Shown in pieces: positions 1 through 9,053 of a stretch of DNA of 29,743 nt. The notes under the pieces are model-generated. The model worked only from the letters and a program-made list of their open reading frames with translations. It was not told the origin of the DNA and did not search any database. Numbering within the stretch: the stretch's first letter is position 1; the number at the start of each line of letters is the position of its first letter. Source of the DNA: Catenaria anguillulae PL171 (Eukaryota > Blastocladiomycota > Blastocladiomycetes > Blastocladiales > Catenariaceae); NCBI GenBank assembly GCA_002102555.1, contig MCFL01000288.1, positions 1 to 29,743 on the forward strand, in the 5' to 3' direction. Position numbers and translations under genes: made by a program.

Positions 1-443
1 GGTAGCACAAAAGCAATCCGACACGCGCGCTCAACCAACAGTTCCCACCGCTCGCTCAAGTTGAACCAAGCTCCGTTGGTTTGTTTACACTGCTCTCCAA
101 GGTACTTTTGCGGGCATGAACAACCTTGCAAAAAAAGTTTCCTCAATAGGTAGGACGCGATCGCATTGAAAAGGTTGCTGGGGTTGTGTTGTGGCACACA
201 GCGTGGCGATTTGATTGATGTACATAACTGCGTCGCTCCCCACCTCCCCCTCAACCCTCATCGATCGACCCTCATGGCCTGTTCCCAGTTCAGCCAAGTC
301 GAAAAAGTACGAATGTATACTTCTCTCCACTCCCATTATGATACATCCTGCCTCGCTTGAGCCTCCTCTGGCCAAATCCCTCGCTCAATCAACATTCGCG
401 TCATCTGTCATCCAGCAGACTAACTCCGCTCTGGACGCGCAGA
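1..443. other. Non-coding upstream region of the first deacetylase
   Basis: No open frame here resembles a known protein, and no convincing TATA box is visible. The stretch presumably holds the promoter and 5' leader of the deacetylase that starts at 444. I see no RNA gene or repeat. Confidence 0.4.
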
Positions 444-2520
444 ATGTCCCGTTTCCATTCTTCGGGGACCAAGATCCTGGCCCTCGTATGCCTTTTGCCG
501 CTTCTGGCCGCCGCTCAGGACTGGCAGCCCGCCAATGAGCTCGTTCGTCGTGCACCAGAAACACGTTGCGTCCTCGCCAACTCTGGTCCGACACTTGTAG
601 CTCGACAAAGCTCTGGTCCGTGCACATTGCGCCCTTTCCCTGAGGTCATTCACAAAGGGCATCCCTGACGAAAAGATTCGCTTCGTCTCGTTCAGCCCCA
701 ATGGTTTCTGCTGTAGTCAATGGGGATACTGTGGTGTGACATCGGCTCACTGCGGGGCTGGATGTCAGTCGCAGTGTAACATGGTCCCAGTCGCAGGACT
801 CCCAATCTGTGGAGCGGCCCCGACATCGTCGACTACTTCAACATCGACTTCCACCTCAACGACAACGACTTCAACGAGCACGAGCACGAGCACGACCACA
901 AGCACGTCGACCGCGACTTCTACTAGCCTTCCATCGGGTCGCTGCGTCTTGCCAAACACTTGGTCCGACACTTGCTCGGCTTCCAAGCTCTGGTATGCAC
1001 ACATTTACTTACGAGCCCATCGTCAACGCGTCCATTGACACGATACATACATCGTGACTTGTACAGCCCGAACGGTCTCTGCTGCTCTCAATGGGGATAT
1101 TGTGGCGTGACATCCGCCCACTGTGGTACCGGCTGCCAATCCCAATGTAACTTGGCGGCTGTCCCGGGGTTGCCTGTGTGCGGCTCAAGCACAACGGTTC
1201 CCACGACAACTTCAACCACCACTTCAACCACAACAACAAGTACGAGCACGAGCACCAGTACTTCGACATCCACCAGCACGTCCACCTCGACCAGTACCTC
1301 GACGGCAACCTCCACAGCGACGACGCCAGGTGATAGCAGGTGCATTTTGACGTCATCGAGCAGTGGTGGATGCAGTGCAGACCGACTCTGCCCAAGTGGT
1401 TCGTTGTTTAATGTCACAGGATTCCAGCGCTCGCTTGTCCGACGCTCACACAATACTGGCCACGGTAGGCATGTGCTGCTCGCAATACGGCTGGTGCGGA
1501 ACTACGACCGAGTATTGCTCGACTGGATGCCAGAGCCAGTGCAACCGTGTGCCAGTGCTCGGTCTCTCTCTGTGCGGAGGGGAACAACCACGTCTGGCGG
1601 CACTTCCACGCCGACGGCAACAACGACGGCACCCGTGCCGAATCCGGCGATTCCAACGCCCGTGGCAAATGCGAGGAACTGGGTCCCATCGACTGCGTTG
1701 ACCAACGGAAACTTTATCAGGGACGAATTCGGCTCCTACAGGTCATGCGGCTGGGCTGGGATGTTAGCTCCGACATATGACGACGGGCCGAATCCAACGC
1801 TGACTCGTCCGTTTCTCTTTTACTTTTCCTTTTTTTCGCGCGTTTTTTTTGCCCAAAACTCGTACTAATGCGGACTGATCGCTTTTCAGCCATCATTCTC
1901 AACGCCTTGCTCGGCTCAAACGTCAAGACCACCTTCTTCTGGCTCGGCAGCTTGATTCAGAGCTACCAATCCATTGCCCAACGTGCCATCAACGAAGGCC
2001 ATCACATCGCGTCCCACTCATGGTCGCATCCGGATCTGACGGGTTTGGACCCAACTACGCTGGCCAATGAGGTCATTTGGACTGAGCAGCAGATTCAGAA
2101 CATTGTCGGCATGCGCCCACGCTATTTCCGTCCGCCGTATGGAAGTATCACGCGCGGTGTTTACAATTATTGTACATACGTCTCTTCAGTGCTCGCCATC
2201 ACTCCCACGCGTCCGTTGACACACTCACTGACGAGATCGAATGCGCTTGTTAATTTGTAGTGGCTGGCCGTGGCTACAGGGTCATTTTATGGAATTTAGA
2301 TACCGACGACTGGCGCTTTGAGACCACCGAGCAGGGCATCATCGAGTATTACCGCACGCAGGCGATCAACCCTGGCACCTCGTCGTACATTTCGCTGCAG
2401 CACGACATTCAACAGAAATCGGCCAACATTGCGACCCAGGTGTATGCGCGCATTCGTGCATCTGGATTCACGCCGGTGCCAATGTACATTTGCTTGAATG
2501 AGTATGCCTACCAAGCATAG
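444..2520 (+). CDS. Secreted triple-CBM18 polysaccharide (chitin) deacetylase, CE4; two frame slips
   Basis: Predicted secreted enzyme removing N-acetyl groups from chitin or a related polysaccharide. Exons by splice signals: 444-615, 696-992, 1067-1398, 1469-1806, 1890-2171, 2261-2520. The signal peptide is roughly residues 1-25 (hydrophobic core [13 protein letters not shown]). Three hevein-like CBM18 modules follow, each with a CC..C..C..C..C pattern (e.g. [10 protein letters not shown]), separated by Thr/Ser-rich linkers. The C-terminal NodB domain has all CE4 motifs: TYDDGP (catalytic and metal Asp), HSWSH (metal His pair), RPPYG, DTDDW and QHD. Two single-base slips interrupt the frame: one T appears missing at about 582-586 and one G in the run 1579-1582. 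Adding one base at each gives 560 codons plus stop. The 1807-1889 intron has a TACTAAT branch sequence. The array neighbours are paralogs, but this copy lacks their N-terminal beta module. Family call sure; substrate (chitin versus other GlcNAc polymer) inferred. Confidence 0.88.
1198..1325 (+). repeat. Thr/Ser-coding low-complexity linker repeat
   Basis: Repeating ACN/AGC-type triplets inside the first deacetylase encode an almost pure Thr-Ser linker between the second and third CBM18 modules. A shorter copy lies at about 826-930 between the first and second modules. Such linkers are usually O-glycosylated spacers. The near-repeat DNA can expand or contract by slippage. Confidence 0.75.
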
Positions 2521-3588
2521 TCAGCAGGGACAAGATGGTTCTGCCTCGGATGGAGTGGAGAGCGCCAAGAGTGTTGCAGAGATGCTTTGTAGATTTGATT
2601 TGCCTTGCATTTCGGGTTGCAAACTTGACTTGCTGTTGTTATTTGTCACAACAGAGTATATGTTTCTGTCCTTGTCTGTCCTCATCTCCAACATTTCCGA
2701 TGACCCCCGCCCTCCCCAGGCCACACTGCCCTCGAGTCACTCACGCTTGCAACTGCAGAATGCGCGCCAAACAGGCAGGCCGAAGCTAAACGACGCAGCG
2801 AGCGCGTGGGGGTCAGCGGCGCGAAATGCAGAGCGGTAAAGGCCCAAGTCTGTGAGTCGTAACCAAGCAATTTTGGCTACTGTGCCTCAACGAGGCCGCA
2901 GGCCTAGGGACAGCCATCTAAACATCCGTGCGTCAGGGAAGGCAGGCCTGATGTATTTCTCCTTGCTGTCAGCATGGATGCTGTCCGGGTATACATATAT
3001 GCAACTAAAGTTTGACACATCACGTTGTCTCACCAGTTTGAAAAGCTTGATCAATCAACAATTCAGTGTTCCAACTTGGGCCGGTGCGAATAACGGAAGC
3101 AATGACTTGAGCATGTGCGCACTGTGCGCAGCAACAGGCCAATCAAAAACGTGTCCACACGCGAGCCTGGGCAATGGCTGAAAAGTCTCCGTTTCCGGTC
3201 CGTTTCAGATCGACAAGATGACTCAAGCCATGCCACTGGACTGATTTTAGGTGAGGAACGTGAACCTGCAACGCTCAAGCACCTCAGCACTGAAACCAGC
3301 CCGAGCCTGGCCAGATCCAGTCAATGGTGCACCACCCGCTTGATGCTCCTCATCTGTCATGCTTGAAAGGAGGCCCCAAGGTATAAAGCCGAGCACCACC
3401 CCCATTGCCATGCCATATGGAATGCAGAGCTCGACAAGCTGAGCATTCCGCTGTGATCCATCTAGACCCTTTCCCTCGGACGCACCTCCAGGCGCCTTGC
3501 CCACATACCCAACGGCCGACCAAAGACCAACGCACGCCAGCACATTTAGACCAGCTCCAACGTAAACCCATTCCCTGTCCAATCCATC
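2521..3588. other. Intergenic region between deacetylase copies 1 and 2
   Basis: About 1.07 kb with no supportable gene. Short open frames exist on both strands but lack recognisable motifs. It should hold the terminator of copy 1 and the promoter of copy 2. A TATAAA sits at 3382-3387, some 200 nt before the start codon, with several ATG triplets in between, so its use is uncertain. Confidence 0.5.
3382..3387 (+). promoter_or_regulatory. Possible TATA box upstream of deacetylase copy 2
   Basis: The sequence TATAAA is present about 200 nt upstream of the 3589 start. A transcript starting about 30 nt downstream would carry out-of-frame ATGs in its leader, so either the leader is spliced or the true start site is closer to the gene. 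Confidence 0.25.
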
Positions 3589-5215
3589 ATGAAGATCGCC
3601 CCTCTTTTCCTCGTGTGCCTCTTGCCCTTGTTGGTGGCGGCCCAACTCGTGGACGACTTCACTGCCCCATTCGCTGTCGAGGGCGTCAACAACCTCGGAT
3701 TTTGGCGTGGTGGTGAGGGTGTTTCTGGCGTTGCCGGAGGTGTTGCCATTGTATGTTTGACGTCGTTCCCATGTCGTCCTCCCGTCCGGCCCGGGCAGTG
3801 TGCCTGACCAACCTCGCTCTGTTTTATGTGCAGACCGACTACTGGGCCGAAGTCATCACTGGCACGACCACTTGCAATGACCTGACGGGCAAGTCGATCA
3901 AGTTTGCCTACACATCGGCCACTGCCGGCCAGCGCACGCTCGAGCTTCACCTCAAGGCGTCGACGTGCCAGGGCGCTCGTGCTTCCATTGCCACCACCCA
4001 AGTCAACGTCAACGCTGGCTCGGGCGAACTCACCGTTCCCGTGACTGCCTTTGCCGGTGCCAACGTCCGCCTCGGCTTTGCCATCACCTTCAAGGGTCCC
4101 ATCACCATTCGCAGGGTTGAAATTGTCGGCGGCTCGACTCCGCCCCCACCTTCCGACCCTCGCTGCGTGCTTCCGAGTGCTGATGTTGGTGGTTGCTCGG
4201 CTGATCGCCTTTGCCCCAACGGTACGAAGCCCAGTATCCCCGCTTATGATGACCCTATTTCTGTTTGGCTCACTCCACTGCAAATTTTTCCCATTAGGCT
4301 TGTGCTGCTCCGAGTATGGCTGGTGCGGCAACACTGACGCTTACTGCAACAGCAAGTGCCAATCGCAATGTGATTTGCGTCCCGTCCCTGGCCTCCGTAC
4401 CTGTGGCTCGACCCCCGACCCCAACCCGCAACCGAACCCGTCCATCCCTGATCCCGCGGCCAACGCTGTTGACTGGGTCCCGTCTGGCCGCCTCACCAAT
4501 GGTCGATTCGAGCGTGGCGACTTTGGTTCCTTCACCTCCTGCGGCTGGAATGGCATGATTGCGATGTATGGAACCCGTTTTTGTTGTTTATTCCTATTCT
4601 CACCGACTGACTTGTCGACTCTTGATGGATGTGTGTAGCACATACGACGATGGACCGGTTCCCAGCGTGACTACCACCATCCTCAACGCCCTGCGCGACG
4701 CCGACGTCAAGACGACCTTCTTCTGGCTCGGCAGTCTCATTCGCGACAACAAGGCGCTCGCCCGTCGTGGTGCCGCTGAGGGCCACCACCTGGCCTCGCA
4801 CTCGTGGTCGCACCCGGATCTCACCACCTTGTCTGCTGCCGACCTCAACAACGAGATTGTGTGGACCGAGAACGAGATCCGTGACGTGGTCGGTTTGCGC
4901 CCGCGTTTCTTCCGTCCGCCGTACGGAAACCTCAACCAGGCCGTGTACAACCGTCTTGTGGACGCTGGCTACCGCGTCATCATCTGGAATTTCGATACGA
5001 ACGATTGGCAAGGGTCTGTCACTGCTGCCGGTATTCTCGAGCAATACCGCACTCAGGCCATCAACCCAGGATCCAAGTCGTACATTTCGCTGCAGCACGA
5101 CATCCAGCCCAAGTCGGCCGAGATCGCCTCCAGGGTGTACCAGCAAGTCAGGACCAACGGATTCAAGCCCATCCCCATGTACATTTGCCTCAACGAGTAT
5201 TCGTACCAACGTTAA
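3589..5215 (+). CDS. Secreted CBM18 polysaccharide (chitin) deacetylase, CE4, copy 2
   Basis: Intact paralog of 464 aa; exons 3589-3750, 3834-4221, 4298-4565, 4639-5215 keep phase throughout. Signal peptide about residues 1-19 ([12 protein letters not shown]). Residues about 20-155 form a beta-rich module beginning [13 protein letters not shown] and ending [10 protein letters not shown], shared only with copy 3; I do not recognise its family, though it resembles a carbohydrate-binding beta-sandwich. One CBM18 follows (about 164-220, [10 protein letters not shown]), then a Pro/Asn linker and the NodB domain (about 270-455). Active-site motifs: TYDDGP (Asp276, Asp277), HSWSH (His327, His331), RPPYG (365-369), NDW (Asp395) and QHD (His426, Asp427). 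The enzyme is therefore predicted active and metal-dependent. Unlike copies 1 and 3 it lacks the introns after the PSVT segment and in the VYN segment. No GPI-anchor signal is seen, so a soluble secreted protein is likely. Confidence 0.92.
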
Positions 5216-5816
5216 GGCGAGTGTCGACAACCGTTGCGCGTCTCGTCGCGTCCTCGATTCCCCCTGCCCGCACCCATTTTAGATGTAGAAGTTTTCTCCT
5301 CTCCTCGTTACACCTCATCGCCCATCTCATTCATCATCCCATCGTCTCATGTGTCAATCTCAGCACCATTTTAACCCACCTTGTGTCAAAATACATTCGA
5401 TTTGCCGCCAGATTTGTTTCTTGTCCTGTTTGATGCTGAAGGGAGAGCATGAGAAAGCAACTCGCAGAGTCCGGACATTTCACAGGCTCAAATGCGAGTT
5501 CAATGTCTCACCTCTCCGAGTCTGGAGGGCTCGCGGTTCCTTGTTGGAAACGATCCACACAAGACACAGGATCCACAGCTAGCATTGTTTGCACGGATTC
5601 GTGGGTGAGCCTGTTTGGTTTGCTTGGTATTTGAGTTTGCATACCTGTACCACCGCACAGCGCAGCAGGAATTGCTGGAAAGTGCACAGTCTCAGCTCAC
5701 CACCGTTTGGGTGGATCCAGCGAGAGTAGAAAACAGGTCGACATCCCTGTTGGCTTGAAATCATGCTGGTCGCACAACATATATACCAATGACCTGATCA
5801 CGACCAGGAAATCATC
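5216..5816. other. Intergenic region between deacetylase copies 2 and 3
   Basis: About 600 nt without a supportable gene. It holds the 3' end of copy 2 and the promoter of copy 3, including a TATA-like element at 5780-5785. Confidence 0.5.
5780..5785 (+). promoter_or_regulatory. Probable TATA box of deacetylase copy 3
   Basis: TATATA within an A/T-rich heptamer lies 32 nt before the ATG at 5817. At usual TATA spacing this implies a very short 5' leader. Confidence 0.45.
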
Positions 5817-7633
5817 ATGCTCTTCATCGCATTAATGCTAATAGCCTCTGCTGTCCCGTTGCTCGTTACGGGCCAGCTCGTCGACGATTTCTCCGCCCCG
5901 TTCGCCGTCGAAGGTCAAAACAACCTTGGCTTTTGGCGTGGTGGGGAGTCTGTTGAAGCTGCCCCGGGTGGTGTTTCGATTGTACGTCAATTTCGTGCTG
6001 CGATTAATACATTGTGCACTTTTTCGACATGGGCGCCCATCTGACATGCCATCTTTCATTTATTGCGTGCTGTGTGACAGACGACTGAGGCCGGGTGGTG
6101 GGCCGAGGTGCTTACGAGCACCACTACTTGCATTGATCTGTCAGCCAAGTCCATCAAAGTTGCATACACTGCTCCTGCCGCAGGCCTGCGCACGATCGAA
6201 CTTCACCTCAAGTCGGAAAATTGTCAAGGTGCCCGCGCTTCCATTGTCAGGGCTCGCGTCAATGTTCAAGCCGGCGTCGGCGAGGTGATTGTTCCCATGA
6301 CTGCTTTTTCTGGTGCCAACGTTCGGCTTGGGTTTGCACTCGCTTTCAAGGGCCCCATTACCATTCGCCGCATTGAGCTTGTCGGCGGATCCACGGGTGA
6401 TAAATGTGTTCTTCCTAGTGCTGATGTGGGTGGTTGCAGCGCCAACAAGGTTTGCCCGAATGGTACGTGACCACATGTCCATGCCATCGTTGCACTTGAT
6501 TCTCACTTAGTGTCATTTTCTCATCTTGGCGATATAGGTCTCTGCTGTTCCGAGTACGGTTGGTGTGGAAACACGGATACATACTGCAACAGCAAGTGCC
6601 AATCGCAGTGTGATTTGCGTCCGATTTCCGGCCTTCGCACTTGTGATTCCACGCCTGACCCAGATCCACCCTCTCCCGCGATTCCCGATCCTGTGTCAAA
6701 TCCTTTGGACTGGGTGCCTTCGGATCAACTGAAGAACGGCAAGTTTGAAACAGACGAGTTTGGATCGATTCTCGACTGCGGTTGGTCCGGCATGCTTGCT
6801 TTAACTGTGCGTTGTTCCCATCAATGGTTCATTGTTGCTCGCTTACGACTGAATGATACCTGGTGTTGCATGTATTCGTGCAGTATGACGACGGTCCTTC
6901 GCCTGCATTCACTCGTACGTTTCCCGCAACCATTTTGAATCATTATCGTGTTGCACTTGGCGCTCACTACTAAGCTTTGCCAACGAGTTACCAGCTCCCA
7001 TTCTTGATGCCCTGCGCGATGCCAACGTCAAGGCGACCTTCTTTTGGCTCGGTTCTCTCGTTCTCAAATATGGCGACGTTGCCTCTCGTGCTCGGAACGA
7101 GGGCCATCACATTGCTTCGCACTCGTGGTCGCATCCAGACTTGACCAAGCTGTCAGAAGCCGACCTCGCCAACGAAGTCATCTGGTCCGAACGTGAGATT
7201 CGCAACCTGGTCGGCCTCAAGCCGCGCTTCTTCCGCCCACCGTACATTAGCATCAACCAGCGCGTGTACAATTATTGTGCGTCTCGCATGTGTGATACTG
7301 TTCGTGCCGCGATACTTTCACTCACTCTTCTTCTCCAACAACACAGTGACCAATCGCGGATACCGTGTCATCCTGTGGTCTTTGGACTCGAAGGACTGGG
7401 AAGACCCGACGTCCCCACAGGATATCATCAACTATTACCGAGATGGCGCCGTGTCTCCCTCGACGCGCTCATACATTGCCATTCAGCACGACATCAATCC
7501 GAAATCGGGCAACACGGAAAACGCGGCCGCTGTGATCCGTCAAGTTCGCGCAAACGGATTCAAGCCTGTGCCCATGTACCTTTGCCTCAATGAGTATGCG
7601 TACCAAGGAAGAATTGGATTCGGTCGCTCGTAA
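5817..7633 (+). CDS. Secreted CBM18 polysaccharide (chitin) deacetylase, CE4, copy 3
   Basis: Intact paralog of 471 aa with six exons: 5817-5981, 6081-6462, 6538-6806, 6884-6914, 6995-7276, 7347-7633; the fourth is a 31-nt micro-exon carrying the first active-site motif. Signal peptide about 1-20 ([20 protein letters not shown]). The order is the same N-terminal beta module as copy 2 ([13 protein letters not shown] to [10 protein letters not shown]), one CBM18 ([10 protein letters not shown]) and the NodB domain. Motifs: YDDGP (Asp274, Asp275), HSWSH (His325, His329), RPPY followed by Ile instead of the usual Gly, SKDW and QHD. The Gly-to-Ile change lies beside the substrate groove and may affect activity or specificity (inference). 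The protein ends with a short extra tail (QGRIGFGRS) absent from the other copies. Probably soluble and secreted. Confidence 0.92.
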
Positions 7634-9053
7634 GTTAACGGGATTTGGTTTCGTTGAGGTAGAGGGATTGGTGAGAGTGTACAGTCTCGGCCAAGAGGCC
7701 TTTTAGAAGGAAGCTTTGGGGCTTTAGAGGTACTGAGGAACCTCGTGCGTGCATGTGTTCGTTTGCTCAATACTGAGGAATGTGTGTACAGAGTCATTTG
7801 ATCGATAAACATTGCCCATTGATGGGGGGGCGACATCATCGGTGAGACAGGACACCTTGCCGTCGTTGCTATCGAAGGCATATAGAGCGTGTCGTGCCTG
7901 GTCGATCGGAATGACTCGCTATGAGCTGGCCACCGGTCATCATGATCGTACATATAATCGTTGCCTGGATCCGACACGGAGCCGCAGCTGCCGAGTTCTC
8001 TTTGTGTTGGAGCTGATCCATTGCGCACATGACTCAGGTCTAGGGTCAGTTTTGCAACGGTCGGATCCGAATAGCCGGGCGTATGGAAACCATTGAAATT
8101 GATGCTTGGAAGGACGCAGGGAAGCAGCTCGGAGCCTCGGATTGTGCCCAGCTGTCGTGTTCTGTGATCGGGAGTCCTGTGAGACAAACATGTACATAGC
8201 AACTCGACGAAAACACAACGCCGCGCCACACCCGCACCCATCAACTTGCCGCAAGTTTCACACTCGACCTTTTTCACCGCCACCGCCTGGGCCCATGACG
8301 GGCCACGCCACTCTTATCTCTACATGTTTGCCTACATCTCTTGATCGAGCATGTATATGCCTATGTATCCTGTCCAGCATCGAATCCCATCCCAGAAAGC
8401 GTCCGGCCGGTGATCCATCCGCTTGCTTCCTGACCTGGAGTGAAGACCTGCCGCGACCCTGACACTCATGAGGCCCCGACCGGCCTATCGGCAAGCATGC
8501 GCACGTTTCTCATGGTGTTCTTTCTAAAACGGCAAGTCGGCATGGTGTATTTGCGCGAGTCAGGAACGCTGGCCCGTGCATGCATGCGCAAACGAGAACA
8601 ATGACGACATACATGTGAAAAAAGTGGAGTATCACAAGACAGACCCTCACACCATTTTGTCTCGCGTTCAGCCGACGCCTTGTCCAAAAGTGCAAAGGTT
8701 TCCTGGGTCCATCGCAGCCGCCGTTCACATCGCGGTCTGCCGAGCAGGGAATAGCAAGGACAGAAAAAAGGTATTTGAGTAGCGGGCATCCCGCCAACAA
8801 CAACCTTAAACCGATTCCGTGTAGGTCTTGAACTGCCCATCTCGCTGGCACACTCATCCTTCATCACCATCCTTTAGGTATTCTCGTTCACCGCCCTCGG
8901 TAGGGAACGCCACACTTGATTCAACTTCTCACGGTATAGTTCTTTCGTGCTCGCACTCATTGTTGCGTCTTGGCGATTGCCCTTTTCCTGTCTCACATTG
9001 GCCCTTCCTCCCGCGTACACCAAAGAAGTGTCACTATAGCCCTCTTTCCAGCA
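7634..9053. other. Long intergenic region between the deacetylase array and the R3H gene
   Basis: About 1.4 kb with no gene I can support. A minus-strand open frame of 247 codons spans 7540-8283 but overlaps the end of copy 3 and shows no recognisable motif. Just before 9054 the sequence CTCTTTCCAG resembles a splice acceptor, so an untranslated or short upstream exon of the R3H gene may lie here. Confidence 0.45.

Noticed and set aside
827-1330. Thr/Ser repeat as a CRISPR or mobile element signature
   Set aside because: The repeats are codon-periodic, in frame, and encode a linker between CBM18 modules. They have no spacers or terminal repeats.
3546-4334. 262-codon antisense frame over deacetylase copy 2
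   Set aside because: It mirrors the exons of copy 2 and spans its introns. It is a shadow of strong codon bias rather than an overlapping gene.
7540-8283. 247-codon open frame on the minus strand after deacetylase copy 3
   Set aside because: It overlaps the last exon of copy 3, has no recognisable motif, and starts at no clear promoter. Its length can arise by chance in this base composition.
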